Assembly (NCBI GenBank): GCA_029465975.1
Contig: CM055730.1
Span: 13,292,767-13,356,766 of the forward strand
Direction of reading: 5' to 3'
Length of the DNA: 64,000 nucleotides
From: Dallia pectoralis
Taxonomy: Eukaryota > Chordata > Actinopteri > Esociformes > Umbridae
The position numbers and the translations under genes were made by a program. How positions within the stretch are numbered: the first letter of the stretch is position 1; every line of letters begins with the position of its first letter. The notes beneath the pieces were generated by a model. That model saw only the letters and a program-made list of their open reading frames with translations, was not told the origin of the DNA and ran no database searches. Below are positions 11,601 through 24,515 of this stretch, piece after piece.

Positions 11601-12675
11601 CAACCTGGTTACATAAGTGTGTACTCTAATAACTGTTCCCAGAATTAACCAATTACATTCACACTCATGTTAAAAGTCATGTTAGAAGTCATTACACACC
11701 TACCATCATTTAAAGTGACTCTAATTAATCACAAATTAAGGTCAGCTGTTCCAGTAGAATTTTACGGACATTTTCTTAGTTGCATCTCAGAGCATAAGCC
11801 ATGGTCCGTAATCAGCTTTTGAAGCATCAGAGGGATCTCATTGTTGAAAGATATCAGTCAGGAGAAGGGTATGAAATAATTTCCAATACATTAGATATAC
11901 CATGGAACACAGTGAAGACAGTTATCATCAAGTGGAGAAAAATACATCAGAGACATTACCAAGAACTGGACATCTCTCTCCAAAATGTATGAAAAGACGA
12001 GAAGAAAACTGGTCAGGGAGGCTTCCAAGAGGCCTATAACAATATTAAAGAAGCTGCAGGAATTAAAGACAAGTACTGACTGTGTGCTACATATGACAAC
12101 AATCTCCCAAATGTATTATGGTCTGATGAAACCAAGGTTGAACTTTTTGGATATATCTGCAAAAGTATGTCTGGTTCAAAAACTCCACTGCACATCACAC
12201 AAAGAACACCATACCCACAGTGAAACATGGTGGTGGCAGCATCATGCTTTGGGGCTGTTTTTCTTTAGCTGGAACCGGGGTCAGGGTGGAGGGAATTATG
12301 AACATTTCCAAATACCAAACAATTTTGGCACAAAACATTCAGGCTTCTGTTAGAAAGATGAAGATGAAGAGGAAGTTCACCTATCTGCACGACAATGACC
12401 GAAAGCAAACATCCAAATCCACACAAGCATAGCTTAACCAGTAGAAGATGAATGTTTTGGAATGGCTCAGCCAGTGCCCAGACCTGAATCTGTGGGGTGA
12501 TCTGAAGACGGCTGTGCACAGGAGATCTCCTCGCAATCTGACAGATTTGGAGTGTGGGCAAAGTCAAGATGTGCTATGCTAATAGACTCCTAAACAAAAA
12601 GACGGAGTGATGTAATATGAATAGGTGCTTCAACAAAGTATTAGTTTAAGGGTGTGCACACTTATGCAACTAGGT
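11601..12675 (+). mobile_element. Tc1/mariner transposon with recognisable TIRs, inactive
   Basis: Terminal inverted repeats are visible: aacctggttacataagtgtg at about 11602 and, inverted, cacacttatgcaactaggt ending at about 12675. Between them lies a broken transposase. The N-terminal helix-turn-helix (ERYQSGEGYEIISNTLDIP, with NTVKTVIIKW) starts from the ATG at 11801. SDETKVELFG-type residues follow near 12125, the glycine-rich KHGGGSIMLWGCFS near 12222-12262, and DNDRKQTSK near 12390-12415. At least two frameshifts and several stops break the frame. Length (about 1.08 kb) is below the usual 1.3-1.6 kb because of small deletions. Confidence 0.85.
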
Positions 12676-12679
12676 CGGG

Positions 12680-15600
12680 GGTTTTTCAGTTCTGACATAA
12701 TTTATCTTTGTCTCGAGCAGCAAGGAGTAAAGACCTCCAGTTTTTGCATTTCAGATGGCATCCCGGAGCAGCAGCCTGTCCGTCATTAACCACACATCTC
12801 AGTCAACTGACCCGTCAACACTTTCTGCATTGCACTCTTCAGTTACGAGTATTGACAATCAAAAAGTTACAACTGTCATTTGGAAATCCTCTAATTGTTC
12901 TGAGAAAATGTGATATAAATTTAACTTAACTTTAAATGTAACATCAATATCTAGCCTAAAGCCTTATTAGGAGTTTATTATTAAGCAATGTGGTATTTGT
13001 GTAAGCTTGAATCTTCAAATTCTTCATATGTTCATCTGCATATGTTTATTAATGTTGTCACACCCTTGTCCTCGATGTAACGTGGGTGAATCCGGACTAA
13101 ACCCGCCGAGGGAAGACACAGGCCTTCTTTCAAAAAGAGGAACAGTGGGCCTTGTTTAAGGAGTACCTCCGCCGGGGTCATGACTCTGCACCTCAGCCCA
13201 AATTCGATACCCTGACCTGTTCCCTACATGGGCCCATGATACGCAGGCCCATGAAAGATAAGGAAATGGGGTCCGGTAGTAAGGCGTTACCCCCTCCCCC
13301 TGGCCCTGCCCTGGGGGTCAGCCACACACCCCTCCCTTTCCACCCCTCCCCCAGAGACAAGCCGATGACAGGTAGCTGCTCAGACGAGGGGAAAGGGTCT
13401 GCAAATCAAAGAGAGGGAGACTCAAGGAGGAAGGAGGGGGGGAAGACTGTGCGATGAGAGACGGTGCCCAACAGACAGGATCAGTGAGACGGGGAGAATC
13501 TCCTGATTCCTAAGCCTGGTTAGTAACAGAGATCGCTTATCTCTACAACCATTAGCTTATCTAGAATACTTCTCCCCTCCCATTGATCCCAACCACGTGT
13601 CTGTCAGATGAAGTCGCAGATTCGTTCGTTATTACTTGTACTCGACCTAATGAGGCCAGGGTAGTTGGTCAATAGTGTCTCTGGTTTTTAATTGTTGCAT
13701 TTCGCGGCTGGGTTGGACAACATTTAAGAACTATATTTTGTTATTTCTTTTTTTGCATCATTAATATTTTTCAGAGCTGGTCTGTGTGATTAAAAGGCGA
13801 ACAATTATTTGTTTGATTAACTTTTCTCTTACTGCATTCTTACTTGATCATAATATTATTACATTGTGAATACATGCATGAAGCATTTTACATCCTGTAC
13901 GGGCTTCATAGAAAATGTGACAAACATAAAACCAATCTTCGTTGCCACCTTGACATGACAGTTTTCAAAATGTGACATTAAATTCAACGTTGACATGTTA
14001 AAGCCTTGTATCATTTGTTAGGATATACTGTGTATCCTGCCAACTGGCAGAGCTTTTCTTATCTCGGGTGGATGTTTTTGGAATGTGGAACTTTCTCTTT
14101 CTCTCGCTGGACGTTTTATTGATCGACAGCTTGCAGATATTAATTGAGGTGTGTTTAATCTCCACGCTAAAGTGCTATAGAAAAAAACTCAATTACTTTT
14201 TCTACGTGACCACAACGTTTACTCCAAGTTTACAATAAATCTTATCGTATAGTAAAACAAAAAAGAATCATGTATTTGGACTGAACAAGTAACATCTTAT
14301 AGCTCACAGGAACCCTATGGTCCTTTATTTTAATAATATTATGATTGCCACATGGGATACTGTTTAACCATCTGCTAGTGTTCATTTATCTTCTTCTGCA
14401 TTCACAACAACAATCTTCGTACCCAGAATTACAGGAAATGTCCACCTACACACGTTTGACTTAATACCATACATCCCATTGAGCAATATCCCCAAACAGC
14501 CAGGTCGTAAAACTAACACAAAAATTGGCTTGGATGAAAACCAAGCATCCCATAACGCAAATGTCATCTCCATCACCAGCTCATATATCCTAAGTGGCCA
14601 CGTTGGTAAGGTTGTGGGTTTAAAGCTTAATCGTTCTTGATAAAAAAGTGTATGCTTAATGCTAATTGCAATATGTTATATTATTATACAAACCAGGTCA
14701 GCTCCCAATGCACACCATCTAAATGTATGTGACATGACAGACAGCCCCAAAACTCCATATGAAGCACAGCCTCTTAATTCTAACTCGCTGTAAGATCACA
14801 GGACTCGTCACCCTCCCTTTAAGTTTTTCTCACTGCGTCTAACTTGATGGATGCATGCAAATTAAAAACCTCTATTAGAGAGTACTAGTCTCGATTAAAC
14901 AACAGGGAATTTTCAACTTATCTGTGGTGGTCTGTTGATTATTTAGTGGTGTGTCTGTCTGGTGGAATTCAGATGTGTGGAAATGAGCATGAACATTAAT
15001 GTTACCTGTCGGAGATAAGAGCTAATCAAATTGTAACCTAATAGGTATATACTTTTTTTCTAGTGTCTGTTGTACCTGATAAGTATTTATCCCCACCTAT
15101 CGTCTCAGGTTAAAATCACTTTTTGATTAAGATACATAATATAAAAGAGAAAGAATGAGGAAGAGATAGTTTATTGATATACCCTACGGTGCAGAAAATA
15201 ATTTAAAATCTTTCTGATTATGTTGGTGGGGAAAGAAAAATGCATTTGACATGTATAATCCTACATTTGAGAGTTGTGTGCTTGTCTAAATGAGAAGCTC
15301 ACTTTATATATCTGACAAGCTTCTACTTGTCTTCCACAGCCATAGCTGATCGTTTCTGTTTTGGTATTCAGTGTCTCGGCTGTTAAAATTAATAATGGCA
15401 TTTGCTAAATATCCAGACCTGAGAAGGTCTCAACCCCAGTTCTCACTCATTCACCCACACACACAGACCCACTTTGAGTGTCTGCACACGCACACAGACC
15501 CACACACACACATCCTGCCCCAGTAAAACAGAGCTGAGTGGAAGGTGCCAGACTTGTTGCCTCTCAAACTTCAAAGTGAGACTCGGTCACAAGACTCTGA

Positions 15601-17160
15601 ATGATGTTATAGCTTTCTCCTAAAGACAGAGAGTTTTTCTAATCTAGCAGGCTCAGTGTCTTATAATTGTTTGTTTAGCATTTTTGTTTCTCTCAAACTA
15701 AAGCCAGGATAGACTTGATATATCTTGTTTCCATATAAAGAAGTGATGTGATGCCATCACTATGTAAAAACTGAGTTTAGTGGCAGCAGGTAGCATGAGC
15801 AGTTGGAGATCTGACTTAACTGCACCAAGTGTGCAGTTAGCTGTCATTTAACTTGGCTTGAAAATGAATTTTACATTGAACTGATCAGATAATCAAGCAG
15901 TGCAAATAGCCAGGTTTAGTAGGGAATAGGACACCAGGGTATCAGCTGCTGGGTTTCAGACATGCATTCGGCCCCATGGGAGAGATTATTCTAAATCCAA
16001 ACAACTCCTGGTAATTCCTGTCTGTTTACCTGCTGCCTCCCACTCTGAAGAGAGGGCTTCTCTAGATGTTTCTCTTTAGGCAGCCCCTGATTAGAGCGGC
16101 GGGCAGCTGTAATGTATAAGCACCAGTGGACACAGGGGTTGAACTTGTCTTAGTGCCCCTTGGGACATAGCATCTAGAGCCAGGTCTTCCCAAACTTTTC
16201 CCACCAGGGCCCCCTGTTTTACATTAAACACATTTCCCAAAAGCTCTGCAACAAACATGCTGATATAATACGTTTGGGGGTCCAAGAGGAGAGGATGCTG
16301 GCTTTCTAGCAATGATTAACAAACAGTAACATTATGTTTTGTTGGTAAAACAGCTGTGGTGTCCAAACTAGATCAAAAAGGGACTTGGTAAATTGGTCAA
16401 CCAAATGTGAATGTGTGTATTTGTAATGTGCTCTAATCGGTTGGTTAGTTAAAATGGCAAATTCCGGATATCTACTTGAAGTGTGCATTGTGAGTGAGGT
16501 TTTTAATACACATACTATTATAATAATATGATTTAAATAATAGATGTAACTACTCATGAAACCCCCTTTAAATTAGGTAAAAGCTAAAATATGTGTACAT
16601 CAATAAATCCGGACCTGCCGGAGCCAGGAAGCTTAGGTACCCCATTTCGGTTGGGAGCCCGATTTCAGGGTTGGTTTTCCCCGATGTGGAAACTCCATTA
16701 GGAACTATAATATTTAACACACAGCACATTTTTACACAGAATTAGCATTCTTGGAGCATGGTGATATTATTGTTTCCAGTTTTACTTAACTCTCCACTAG
16801 GGGCAACGTGAGTGCCCAATACATTACTAGCAGCACTTCTTCCTATAGGAGCCAGTTTTTTCTTCTGTAATATTAGAATAAAAATACTTAATAGTATTTT
16901 TGATCATTTGGAAAGATTCCCTTATTTTCCTAGTACTTTTCTGCCTGTTCTCTTTCAGCAAAGCAACATTGATACAGGCTTAGCCCATCAGCTAGCTTCT
17001 CATCTTTTGTTTGCTCTGATTGCTTACTCGTGCTTTTCCATTGTCTTATTCAACTCGGCATCATTTGTGTTGTCTTGGCAAGCAAGCTGGCTTCTCCTAT
17101 CTGCCTGGCTCAGGAATTATGTCTTTGGCTCAACTCTTCAACATCAGAAGGACCTCAACA
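12680..17160. other. Gene-free stretch, mostly unrecognised
   Basis: No gene was found in 4.5 kb. A GC-richer island at about 13070-13500 holds a 101-codon Pro/Gly/Ser/Lys-rich ORF (13152-13457) with no recognised domain. A CA-rich patch lies near 15455-15510. The remainder is AT-rich and unique-looking. A cis-regulatory role for cyp26c1 is possible but nothing in the sequence proves it. Confidence 0.5.
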
Positions 17161-17162
17161 GA

Positions 17163-17679
17163 CCTGTAATGCAGACCTGTAGAGCAGACTTGTAGATCAG
17201 ACTTGCAGAGCAAACCTGTAAAGCAGAATTGTAGAGCAGACTTGTAGAGCAAACCTGTAAAGCAGACTTGTAGAGCAGACTTGTAGAGCAGAGCTGTAGA
17301 GCGGACTTGTAGAGCAGACTTGTAGAGCAGAGCTGTAGAGCGGACTTGTAGAGCAGACTTGTAGAGCAGACTTGAAGATCAGACCTGTAGAGCAGACCTG
17401 TAAAGCAAACATGTAGATCAGACCTGTAGAGCAGACTTGTAGAGCAGACTTGTAGAGCAGACCTTTAGAGCAGACTAGTAGAGCAGACTTGTAGAGCAGA
17501 CTTGTAGAGCAGACCTGAAGAGCAGACTTGTAGAGCAGACCTGTAAAGCAAACATGTAGATCAGACCTGTAGAGCTGACTGGTAGAGCAGACTTGTAGAG
17601 CAGACCTTTAGAGCAGACTTGTAGAGCAGACCTGAAGAGCAGACTTGTAGAGCAGACTTGTAGAGCAGACTTGTAGAGT
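17163..17679. repeat. 13-bp minisatellite with 143-bp higher-order period
   Basis: About 40 copies of a 13-bp unit (consensus agacttgtagagc) with recurrent variants (acctgtagagc, acctgtaaagc, acatgtagatc). The variant string taaagcaaacatgtagatc occurs at 17401 and again at 17544, exactly 143 bp (11 units) apart, with similar flanks. This indicates segmental duplication inside the array. Confidence 0.9.
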
Positions 17680-17689
17680 TTCATTAACA

Positions 17690-20540
17690 TAAGAGCAGGA
17701 CGAAGGCATGGACCATGAGCAAGTAATCATTACAACAAGTAAACCGTTATTGCTTTATGAAGTCTGTAACTGTTTGATATCTGATTTCAACATGAATTAT
17801 AACAACAGTAAAATTATATATCAGCAGCAAAATGTCCAAAACATTTTTCCAACTACAAAGAAATTAAAGATATATATATAAATAATAATAATGCATATTA
17901 TGCCAAAAAAAAAAAAAACTCCAAATCGACAGCTCTTCTTAAGTGGTAACAGCAGGCTGCACTATAATGTAGTGTAGAAGCCATGAATTGTTACGAAGTT
18001 GTCACCCAGCTTACCTTGGATGGAAGAGGATGATTGTCCTGGTTCTGTGGACCCCCTGGCCACCTTTATATTTAACATAATAATGGATGGCCATTTTATG
18101 GGTCGTTATCTGTTTCCTGTTATTAGAAATTTGTCAGACGTTTTTGCTCCTTGTTTGTCAATTCGGATTTCGGAAAACGAGAGCAGTTAAACCAGGCAGG
18201 GTTTCCTAATGAGTAGCGTTTATTTACTTAATTGGAGTGAAACAAGCTAGATAGCATTAACGTTAATAGATGGCAGCCGGAGTAGGCAGCGTTTCCACTC
18301 GAAGACAGTCGACTAGCTGCATTTTTCTTTTAACTGATGCACATATTTGAGGTGCTTTATCATTGGTGTTGCGTTTCCCCTCTTGCGAGACATTTACTTT
18401 GAACATGAGTGACATTCCGCTTCCTGCTTATCTTTGGCTTTAATAAAATGTTGTCACGCCTTTGACCGCTTAGCACCTAGCTAAGGTGGCTAGCTGGCAA
18501 ATCAACTGAATTCAATATTTTGTAGACAATCAATTTATGTTTGTCCACTAGTGATTTGATTTAAATGTAAATTACTGTTGTCTCTCTAGACATAACATAA
18601 CATTACATGACCCAGTGCTATCAATAGCAGTATCGATAAGGCCGGACCTTATTGATTTTCTGGTTTTGAGAAATAGAACCAGGTCTCGATACCCATAGCT
18701 AATCTTGACAGTTCAGATAACTTTACACTAAGGTAAAGGCCTAGATGCTCTGTCCCACAACTATCGCTATCCCTTACTCCAATCTCTCACAAACATCATG
18801 CTTCAAACACACACACACACACTACTCCTGCATAAAGTATACAGCCTTGTAAGAAGGTAAGACGATCACTTTAAGTAGCTTCTCCCGTTTCAGTTCTTCC
18901 TGTGCCATCCAAATTAGCATAACTTTGTCGGTTTTGAGTAACCAGGCTTCTAGCTAGCTACCTATGGTAGCAAGGTTGTTGACTACCTTTATTGTCTGTA
19001 AAACAAAGAACTATAGGGTTGTAAGTAAACCATTTGTAATTGTCTCACAGTTAACACAGTTAATTTAAGAAAAATATGCGTGCCCAATCAACCATTGAAA
19101 GGAAACTCATTGCTTCAGTAAAATTGGGTATATTGATTAATTTGCTGATGGATTTTGGTTGTTTGATTGATTTGATTTTTGATTTTGGTTGTTTGGTTGT
19201 AGAGATTTTTGGTTGTTTTGGTAGTTTCAGTTGTGCACATAACAGCCAGACAACAGCGAGTCTGACAACATACAAGTAACACAGGTTACTTTCAATGAAT
19301 ATACAATTGAGCAAAAACATTATTAAAAATAAAATGTGATATGAATTTGTATTGGAACATATTATAACAATCTAAGGGACATCTCATAATGCGTTGCAGT
19401 CATCATTCCAGGGGTCAAATCAATTTTCGCAATTTTTGCAGGGGTCAAACAAAAATTCAAATTTTTTTGTATTGATGTGGGGATCAAATATGATCATCGT
19501 AGGTTTTCTCTTTAACGGGTCCTAATTACAATGCAAACCATTTCACCTAAACAAAATGAAAACATATTCGCCATATGGATTATTTATACAGGGAACACAC
19601 ACTCAATTATCTCAAAGAAGGATGTTTGAAAAACTGTTTATAATGTGATTGCACCTAACAAATGATATAGGCCTAGGCCTGCTGCCAACTTGAAATAAAC
19701 CTATGATTAATTAAAAATGATCATCTCAGGTAAAAAAAATCGCATCATTAGTCTGCTTATCCATTTTGTTGGGGCCTACAAATGTATGTATAGAAAATGA
19801 CACCCCTTGCATTAAATCAGTTTGTTTACACTTTTAAAGTGACAAATGTGTCCGACCATACAAACTGGGGAACAGGTGTTTCCTGAGCGAATAAGGAACC
19901 CACTTGAAACTATTGAGGTGATCTGCATCTATATAGGCACGCTTTTACAGTCATACATAGCCTACAAAAATGACATTCAAGCCATTTATTACCAGAATAA
20001 TTTCAGAATTCATTTAGTTTTTTTTAACGTGTCTCATAATCATATGTCTTCTTTCAAATGTTGACATAATACAACATGGGTAAATTGTGACTTTCTGTAA
20101 TTTGACATTTCCGATTTAACAATAGGCCTACAACTAAACGGATTACAAACTAGATCTGTTCATTATAGATTAACGTCATTATGGGTGTAGAGAATGAAAA
20201 TGTTACAAATAAGTTTGGAGTTTGAGATCATGTGTGAAATAAATCATTTGCAGCCCCATAACTAGTGTGCATCACTGTGGGGATACAGATTAACATTGCA
20301 ACATGCCCATGCATCTCTTGAACTGGTGCTATTACAACATAAGAGTGAGTCAATGAGAGGGTTTTCAGCGATTGGCTGCATGGGTACCTGTCTCTTCAAT
20401 GCGCAAAACCGCCCCTGCAGAAGCGCTCATTTAATCTACGGGTGCTATTAGTTCACCACTTTTCACCAACCCCTGCGATTTATTAAGGTATATACACACG
20501 TCGTTATACGTCACCGGCGAAGGTGGATCAAGTAGTGCCA
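17690..20540. other. Upstream intergenic DNA of cyp26c1
   Basis: No gene was recognised. A degenerate T/G-rich repeat (ttttggttgtttgattga type) lies at about 19140-19230, and short CA runs lie near 18809. At 20452-20468 a 7-bp direct repeat TTCACCA occurs twice with a 10-bp period, about 80 bp upstream of the cyp26c1 TATA box. I looked for canonical retinoic-acid response elements (RGKTCA direct repeats spaced by 2 or 5) and did not find one. Confidence 0.45.
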
Positions 20541-20547
20541 GGAAGTT

Positions 20548-20553
20548 TATAAA
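20548..20553 (+). promoter_or_regulatory. cyp26c1: Probable TATA box of cyp26c1
   Basis: TATAAA in the context gtttataaagccc. A transcription start about 25-30 bp downstream (near 20578) would give a short non-coding exon ending at a strong donor at 20645/20646. Placement is by pattern only. Confidence 0.5.
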
Positions 20554-20577
20554 GCCCATATGAGAAAGCAACACTTG

Positions 20578-20645
20578 TGGAGGAAAAGCCAACGTTTGGA
20601 GGTGGACATTTCAGGAGTCTCAGCGACTTGGATGGTAAAAACGAG
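20578..20645 (+). other. cyp26c1: Probable non-coding first exon of cyp26c1
   Basis: From the inferred start near 20578 to the donor acgag|gtacgt at 20645/20646. The matching acceptor is probably tggacag|agaag at 21217/21218, preceded by a good pyrimidine tract (ttttttctctttctcacacc). If so, the out-of-frame ATG at 21187 is removed with the intron and the coding ATG at 21269 lies about 50 bp into exon 2. Both ends are inferred. Confidence 0.4.
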
Positions 20646-21268
20646 GTACGTTTACATCGCCTTCTATAATATCCAGTTGTTTGTATTTTCTACAAATATT
20701 TCATATAATTATATATTTTGTTAATGTAAGGATCACACTATTTTTAAACACCGTCGGCCTTAGACCTACCAACTGTAGGCTACTGTATTATAATCAATGT
20801 GAGTGTGGACTATCACTCTGTTTTTCAGATTTATTGCTCTATATAAGGAGGTTGCCTTCGGGTTATGGAGCCCCCTGAACTATAGCCTATAAACGCACGT
20901 AAATAGACAGGCCGGCGCATGTAACCTGTACAACTATTTGGAATAGTTGTCAGTTTGTGTCATTTAAGAGGAAGTCAATGGTTGCGGAATGAAGAACAAT
21001 TCCAGTATGTGAATCAGGCTCATCATTTATCATTTATTTCGTGTAATTTCAGACAGTGTTTTCAGTGACAGTTTTTAAGCTTTTTAGGAATCCATGCTGT
21101 TCAATCATTCTCGAATGTGTTTCTGACATTTGTAAAAGCTGACTTAACTAAAAGCTTAACGAAAGTATTTGTTATTTTCAGTGAAAATGCTTTTTTCTCT
21201 TTCTCACACCTGGACAGAGAAGAGAGACACTGGTCAGAGTTTGCACAGGAGCACGTGGATGTTTGGAG

Positions 21269-24200
21269 ATGTTCTTCCTGGAGTTCAGTCACTTGTCAGC
21301 CCTGGTCCTTACATCTGTGGTCTCAGTCCTGGTCCTGCTTGGGGTGTCCAAGCAACTGTGGACTTTCCGATGGACCAATACGCGGGACAAGGAGTGCAAG
21401 TTTCCGCTACCAAATGGGTCCATGGGCTGGCCCCTGGTAGGAGAAACTTTCCACTGGCTCTTTCAGGTATGAACAGTTTCGTTTCTTTTTTTAAGTGTTT
21501 CAAGTTACCAAGTGCTATATTTGTTAGTAAGTTTTGCCAAGATTGCCAAGGTTTACATGTCTTCAAAGTTTGCTTATGTTATCTCAGGCTGTCAAACGCA
21601 TCTATATAATAGGCTACAAGAAAACTAAAACAGAAACTCTTAACCAACATTGGATCTCCGTATATAGGCTATATTAATAAACGATTAGACTATCATTCAT
21701 GTTTGCGATGGAAAACTACGTTTTTTATTTTACACCCGTATGTTTTTCAGCCATAATTTATATTGGTCTCTTGTGGGAATGCATAATACTCTAACCCCGG
21801 TGTGATCCACTATATGCACCAATATTAATATAAGCCAACTAATAACTAATCCTTTGTCGGTTTTGCATGTTTTGTTACAGGGATCGAACTTCCACATCTC
21901 TAGGAGAGAGAAGCACGGCAACGTTTTTAAAACCCACCTGTTAGGAAAGCCTGTTATCAGGGTGACCGGGGCCGAAAACATCCGTAAAATCTTGCTTGGA
22001 GAACATACTCTGGTTTGCACACAGTGGCCTCAGAGCACTCGGGTTATCTTGGGACCCAACACACTGGTCAACTCTATTGGAGACCTGCATAAGAGCAAAC
22101 GAAAAGTAAAAATTAAATTAATTAATTAAACGTTTTGAAAGTTAACAGACATTTTTTATTGGCCTGCAGAGTACATAACAACATATACTCTTGGCAAAAA
22201 ATGTCAACAAAACAAATATCTTAAGTTATTAAATACAACATTTTTATGAAGAATTTGGGAAATTAATTTAATCTCAAGCATTCGTCATCTGTTCTAATGT
22301 CGTGTACCGGATAATACTTTCAGATCTTGGCAAAAGTGTTCAGCCGCAGGGCTCTGGAGACTTATCTACCCCGCATGCAAGACGTGGTCAAGTCTGAAAT
22401 TGCCAAGTGGTGCTCCGAGCCTGGCCCAGTGGATGTTTACGCCGCAGCCAAGGCGCTCACATTCCGTGTTGCGGTCAGAGTCCTGTTGGGACTGAAGATG
22501 GAGGAAAAACGCATTGTTTACCTTTCTAAAATCTTTGAGCAACTCATGAACAACCTATTCTCACTACCAATTGACGCACCAATGAGTGGCCTCCGTAAAG
22601 TGAGTATTTGCCATGTCATAATAACAAAAAATAAAAAATAATAATAAAACGAAAATGTTCATAATATACATTTTTTATGTTTAAATTGTACAATGTATGC
22701 CTTGTTTATTATCTTTACATTTCAAACAAATATATGTGTTCATATTTTGGTATGGCATGATTCATTACATATATTTATGAAAATACTATGCTGCTTTATC
22801 CTGAGTTCTTGGAAGTGTGACAATTGTTTTCTCCCTAGTTTCTGAGTATAGTCATACTAAAAACGTGTAATGCAATGTAACAAAGGGGTTTCCATTGCTG
22901 GCAAATGTCGCATCAAACAACTCAAACTCTTTCAGACCCAAATTGTATTCATTTTTTTCTCAGGGAATTAAAGCCCGGGAAATCTTGCACGGGTGTATGG
23001 AGAAAATAATAGAGGAGAAAATGCAGAAAGAACAGTCCGAAGAGTACTATGACGCTTTCGATTATATGCTGAGCAGTGCCAAGGAAAACGGGCATGAACT
23101 CAGCATGCAGGAGTTGAAGGTAAAGAGAGACAAAAAAAACACACATGTATGGTCTGTGTATTTACTGCGCTGTGGCAAAGCGTTTATATAACAACCCACA
23201 ATGAATATATTACTCGCGGTATATAAGGTGAATTTGAATTGTTTTTACTTCTACTGAAGCTAATGCCTAATATTAAAACAATTAATTGTGATTTATTTGG
23301 CATCTATAGGAAACCGCAGTGGAGTTAATATTTGCTGCCCACTCTACTACAGCCAGCGCTTCCACTTCGCTCATACTTCAGCTCTTGCGGCACCCCGCAG
23401 TGGTGGATAAAGCCCGGGTTGAGCTGGAGTCAGAGGGTCTGGTTTACAACACACACTGCAGCTGGGAAGAAAATGGTCGGAAACATGTGCCTGTGTCCAA
23501 ACAAGTAAATGGGCCCATAGACGCAGAGACCACATCGTTGATGAAAGCGGACCGGATTGTTGAAAACGACGAGGCACAGGGTCCTCCGTCTTATACTCCT
23601 TGTTTAACGATGGAGAAACTGAGCCAGCTTCGATATGTGGAATGTGTGGTCAAGGAAGTGCTGCGTTATCTCCCGCCGGTATCTGGAGGATACAGAACTG
23701 CCCTGCAAACTTTCGAATTAGACGTAAGTATTTGATGCACTGTGGCACACTATGAAAGGTGACCTCAGATCAACCCCATATGACCAGGCAACAGAGCTTC
23801 ACAATGTCGATCTACTTTGATGACGGGTGGGTAATTAGTTGCGGACACTAAAACTATAGCCAATTCATTCGAAAGCAGATACAAAGTATCTTTTTGAAAG
23901 TAATTGGGCGAGTTTTCAATACACCATTATGCGTGGCCGCTCAAGTGCATCGGTCAATCATTGCTCCATAACATCACCAGATTCACATAAACTCCCAGAC
24001 TAGTGTGTCTGTAAAAGACATTAGTCTTATAGGTTAAAATAATATCAATTAAAACTTTCAAGTCTAAATATCTTTTATTAGCCCCATAGTGTATGACCAA
24101 TAACGGATGAAATCCGGTGTATTTGTGACGGGTTGTGTCATTGGTCTTATTTTGTTTGCATTATCTCTTCTTCCAGGGCTACCAGATCCCTAAAGGATGG

Positions 24201-24515
24201 AGTGTGATGTACAGCATCCGGGACACCCACGAGACAGCTGCAGTTTTTCAGAGCCCGGAGATCTTCGACCCGGAGCGCTTCGGGACCAACCGGGACGAGA
24301 GCAAGATGGGGCGCTTCAATTACGTCCCGTTCGGCGGCGGAATAAGGAGTTGTGTGGGGAAGGAACTGGCCCAGATGTTGCTAAAAACGCTGGCCGTTGA
24401 GTTGATTGGCACGTGCAAGTGGACCTTGGCCACGGAAACATTCCCCAGGATGCAGACCGTGCCCATAGTGCACCCGGTCAATGGATTGCATGTGCATTTC
24501 AATTACGCATCATAG
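21269..24515 (+). CDS. cyp26c1: Cytochrome P450 26C1, retinoic acid hydroxylase
   Basis: Six coding exons, all joined in phase 0: 21269-21466, 21881-22105, 22324-22599, 22964-23119, 23310-23723, 24177-24515 (535 codons plus stop). All introns are GT-AG. The protein is a microsomal heme enzyme that oxidises all-trans and 9-cis retinoic acid to polar products. Visible features: an N-terminal membrane anchor (residues about 8-25), the I-helix AAHSTTASAST (294-304), the K-helix E401-x-x-R404, FDPERF (453-458) and the heme loop FGGGIRSCVG with Cys482 as thiolate ligand. MQTVPIVHPVNGL near the C-terminus and GSMGWPLVGETFHWL near the N-terminus favour CYP26C1 over CYP26A1 or B1; length matches (522 in human). 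The loop at 330-383 is unusually long and polar. The ATG at 21269 was chosen because MFFLEFSHLSAL matches the family start; upstream ATGs are out of frame. Probable poly(A) signal AATAAA at 26278. Confidence 0.96.

Noticed and set aside
13152..13457. 101-codon Pro/Gly/Lys-rich ORF in a GC-richer patch
   Set aside because: No recognised domain, no splice context and composition typical of random GC-rich sequence; mentioned only as part of the intergenic stretch.
19800..20640. Canonical DR2/DR5 retinoic acid response element upstream of cyp26c1
   Set aside because: Looked for RGKTCA half-sites with spacing 2 or 5 and found only a single AGTTCA without a proper partner.
21187..21609. ATG at 21187 as the start of cyp26c1
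   Set aside because: Out of frame with the conserved P450 sequence; MFFLEFSHLSAL from 21269 matches the family N-terminus.
22895..23191. ORF extending cyp26c1 exon 4 into both flanking introns
   Set aside because: Acceptor at 22963/22964 and donor at 23119/23120 fit the family protein exactly; the extensions are open intron sequence.
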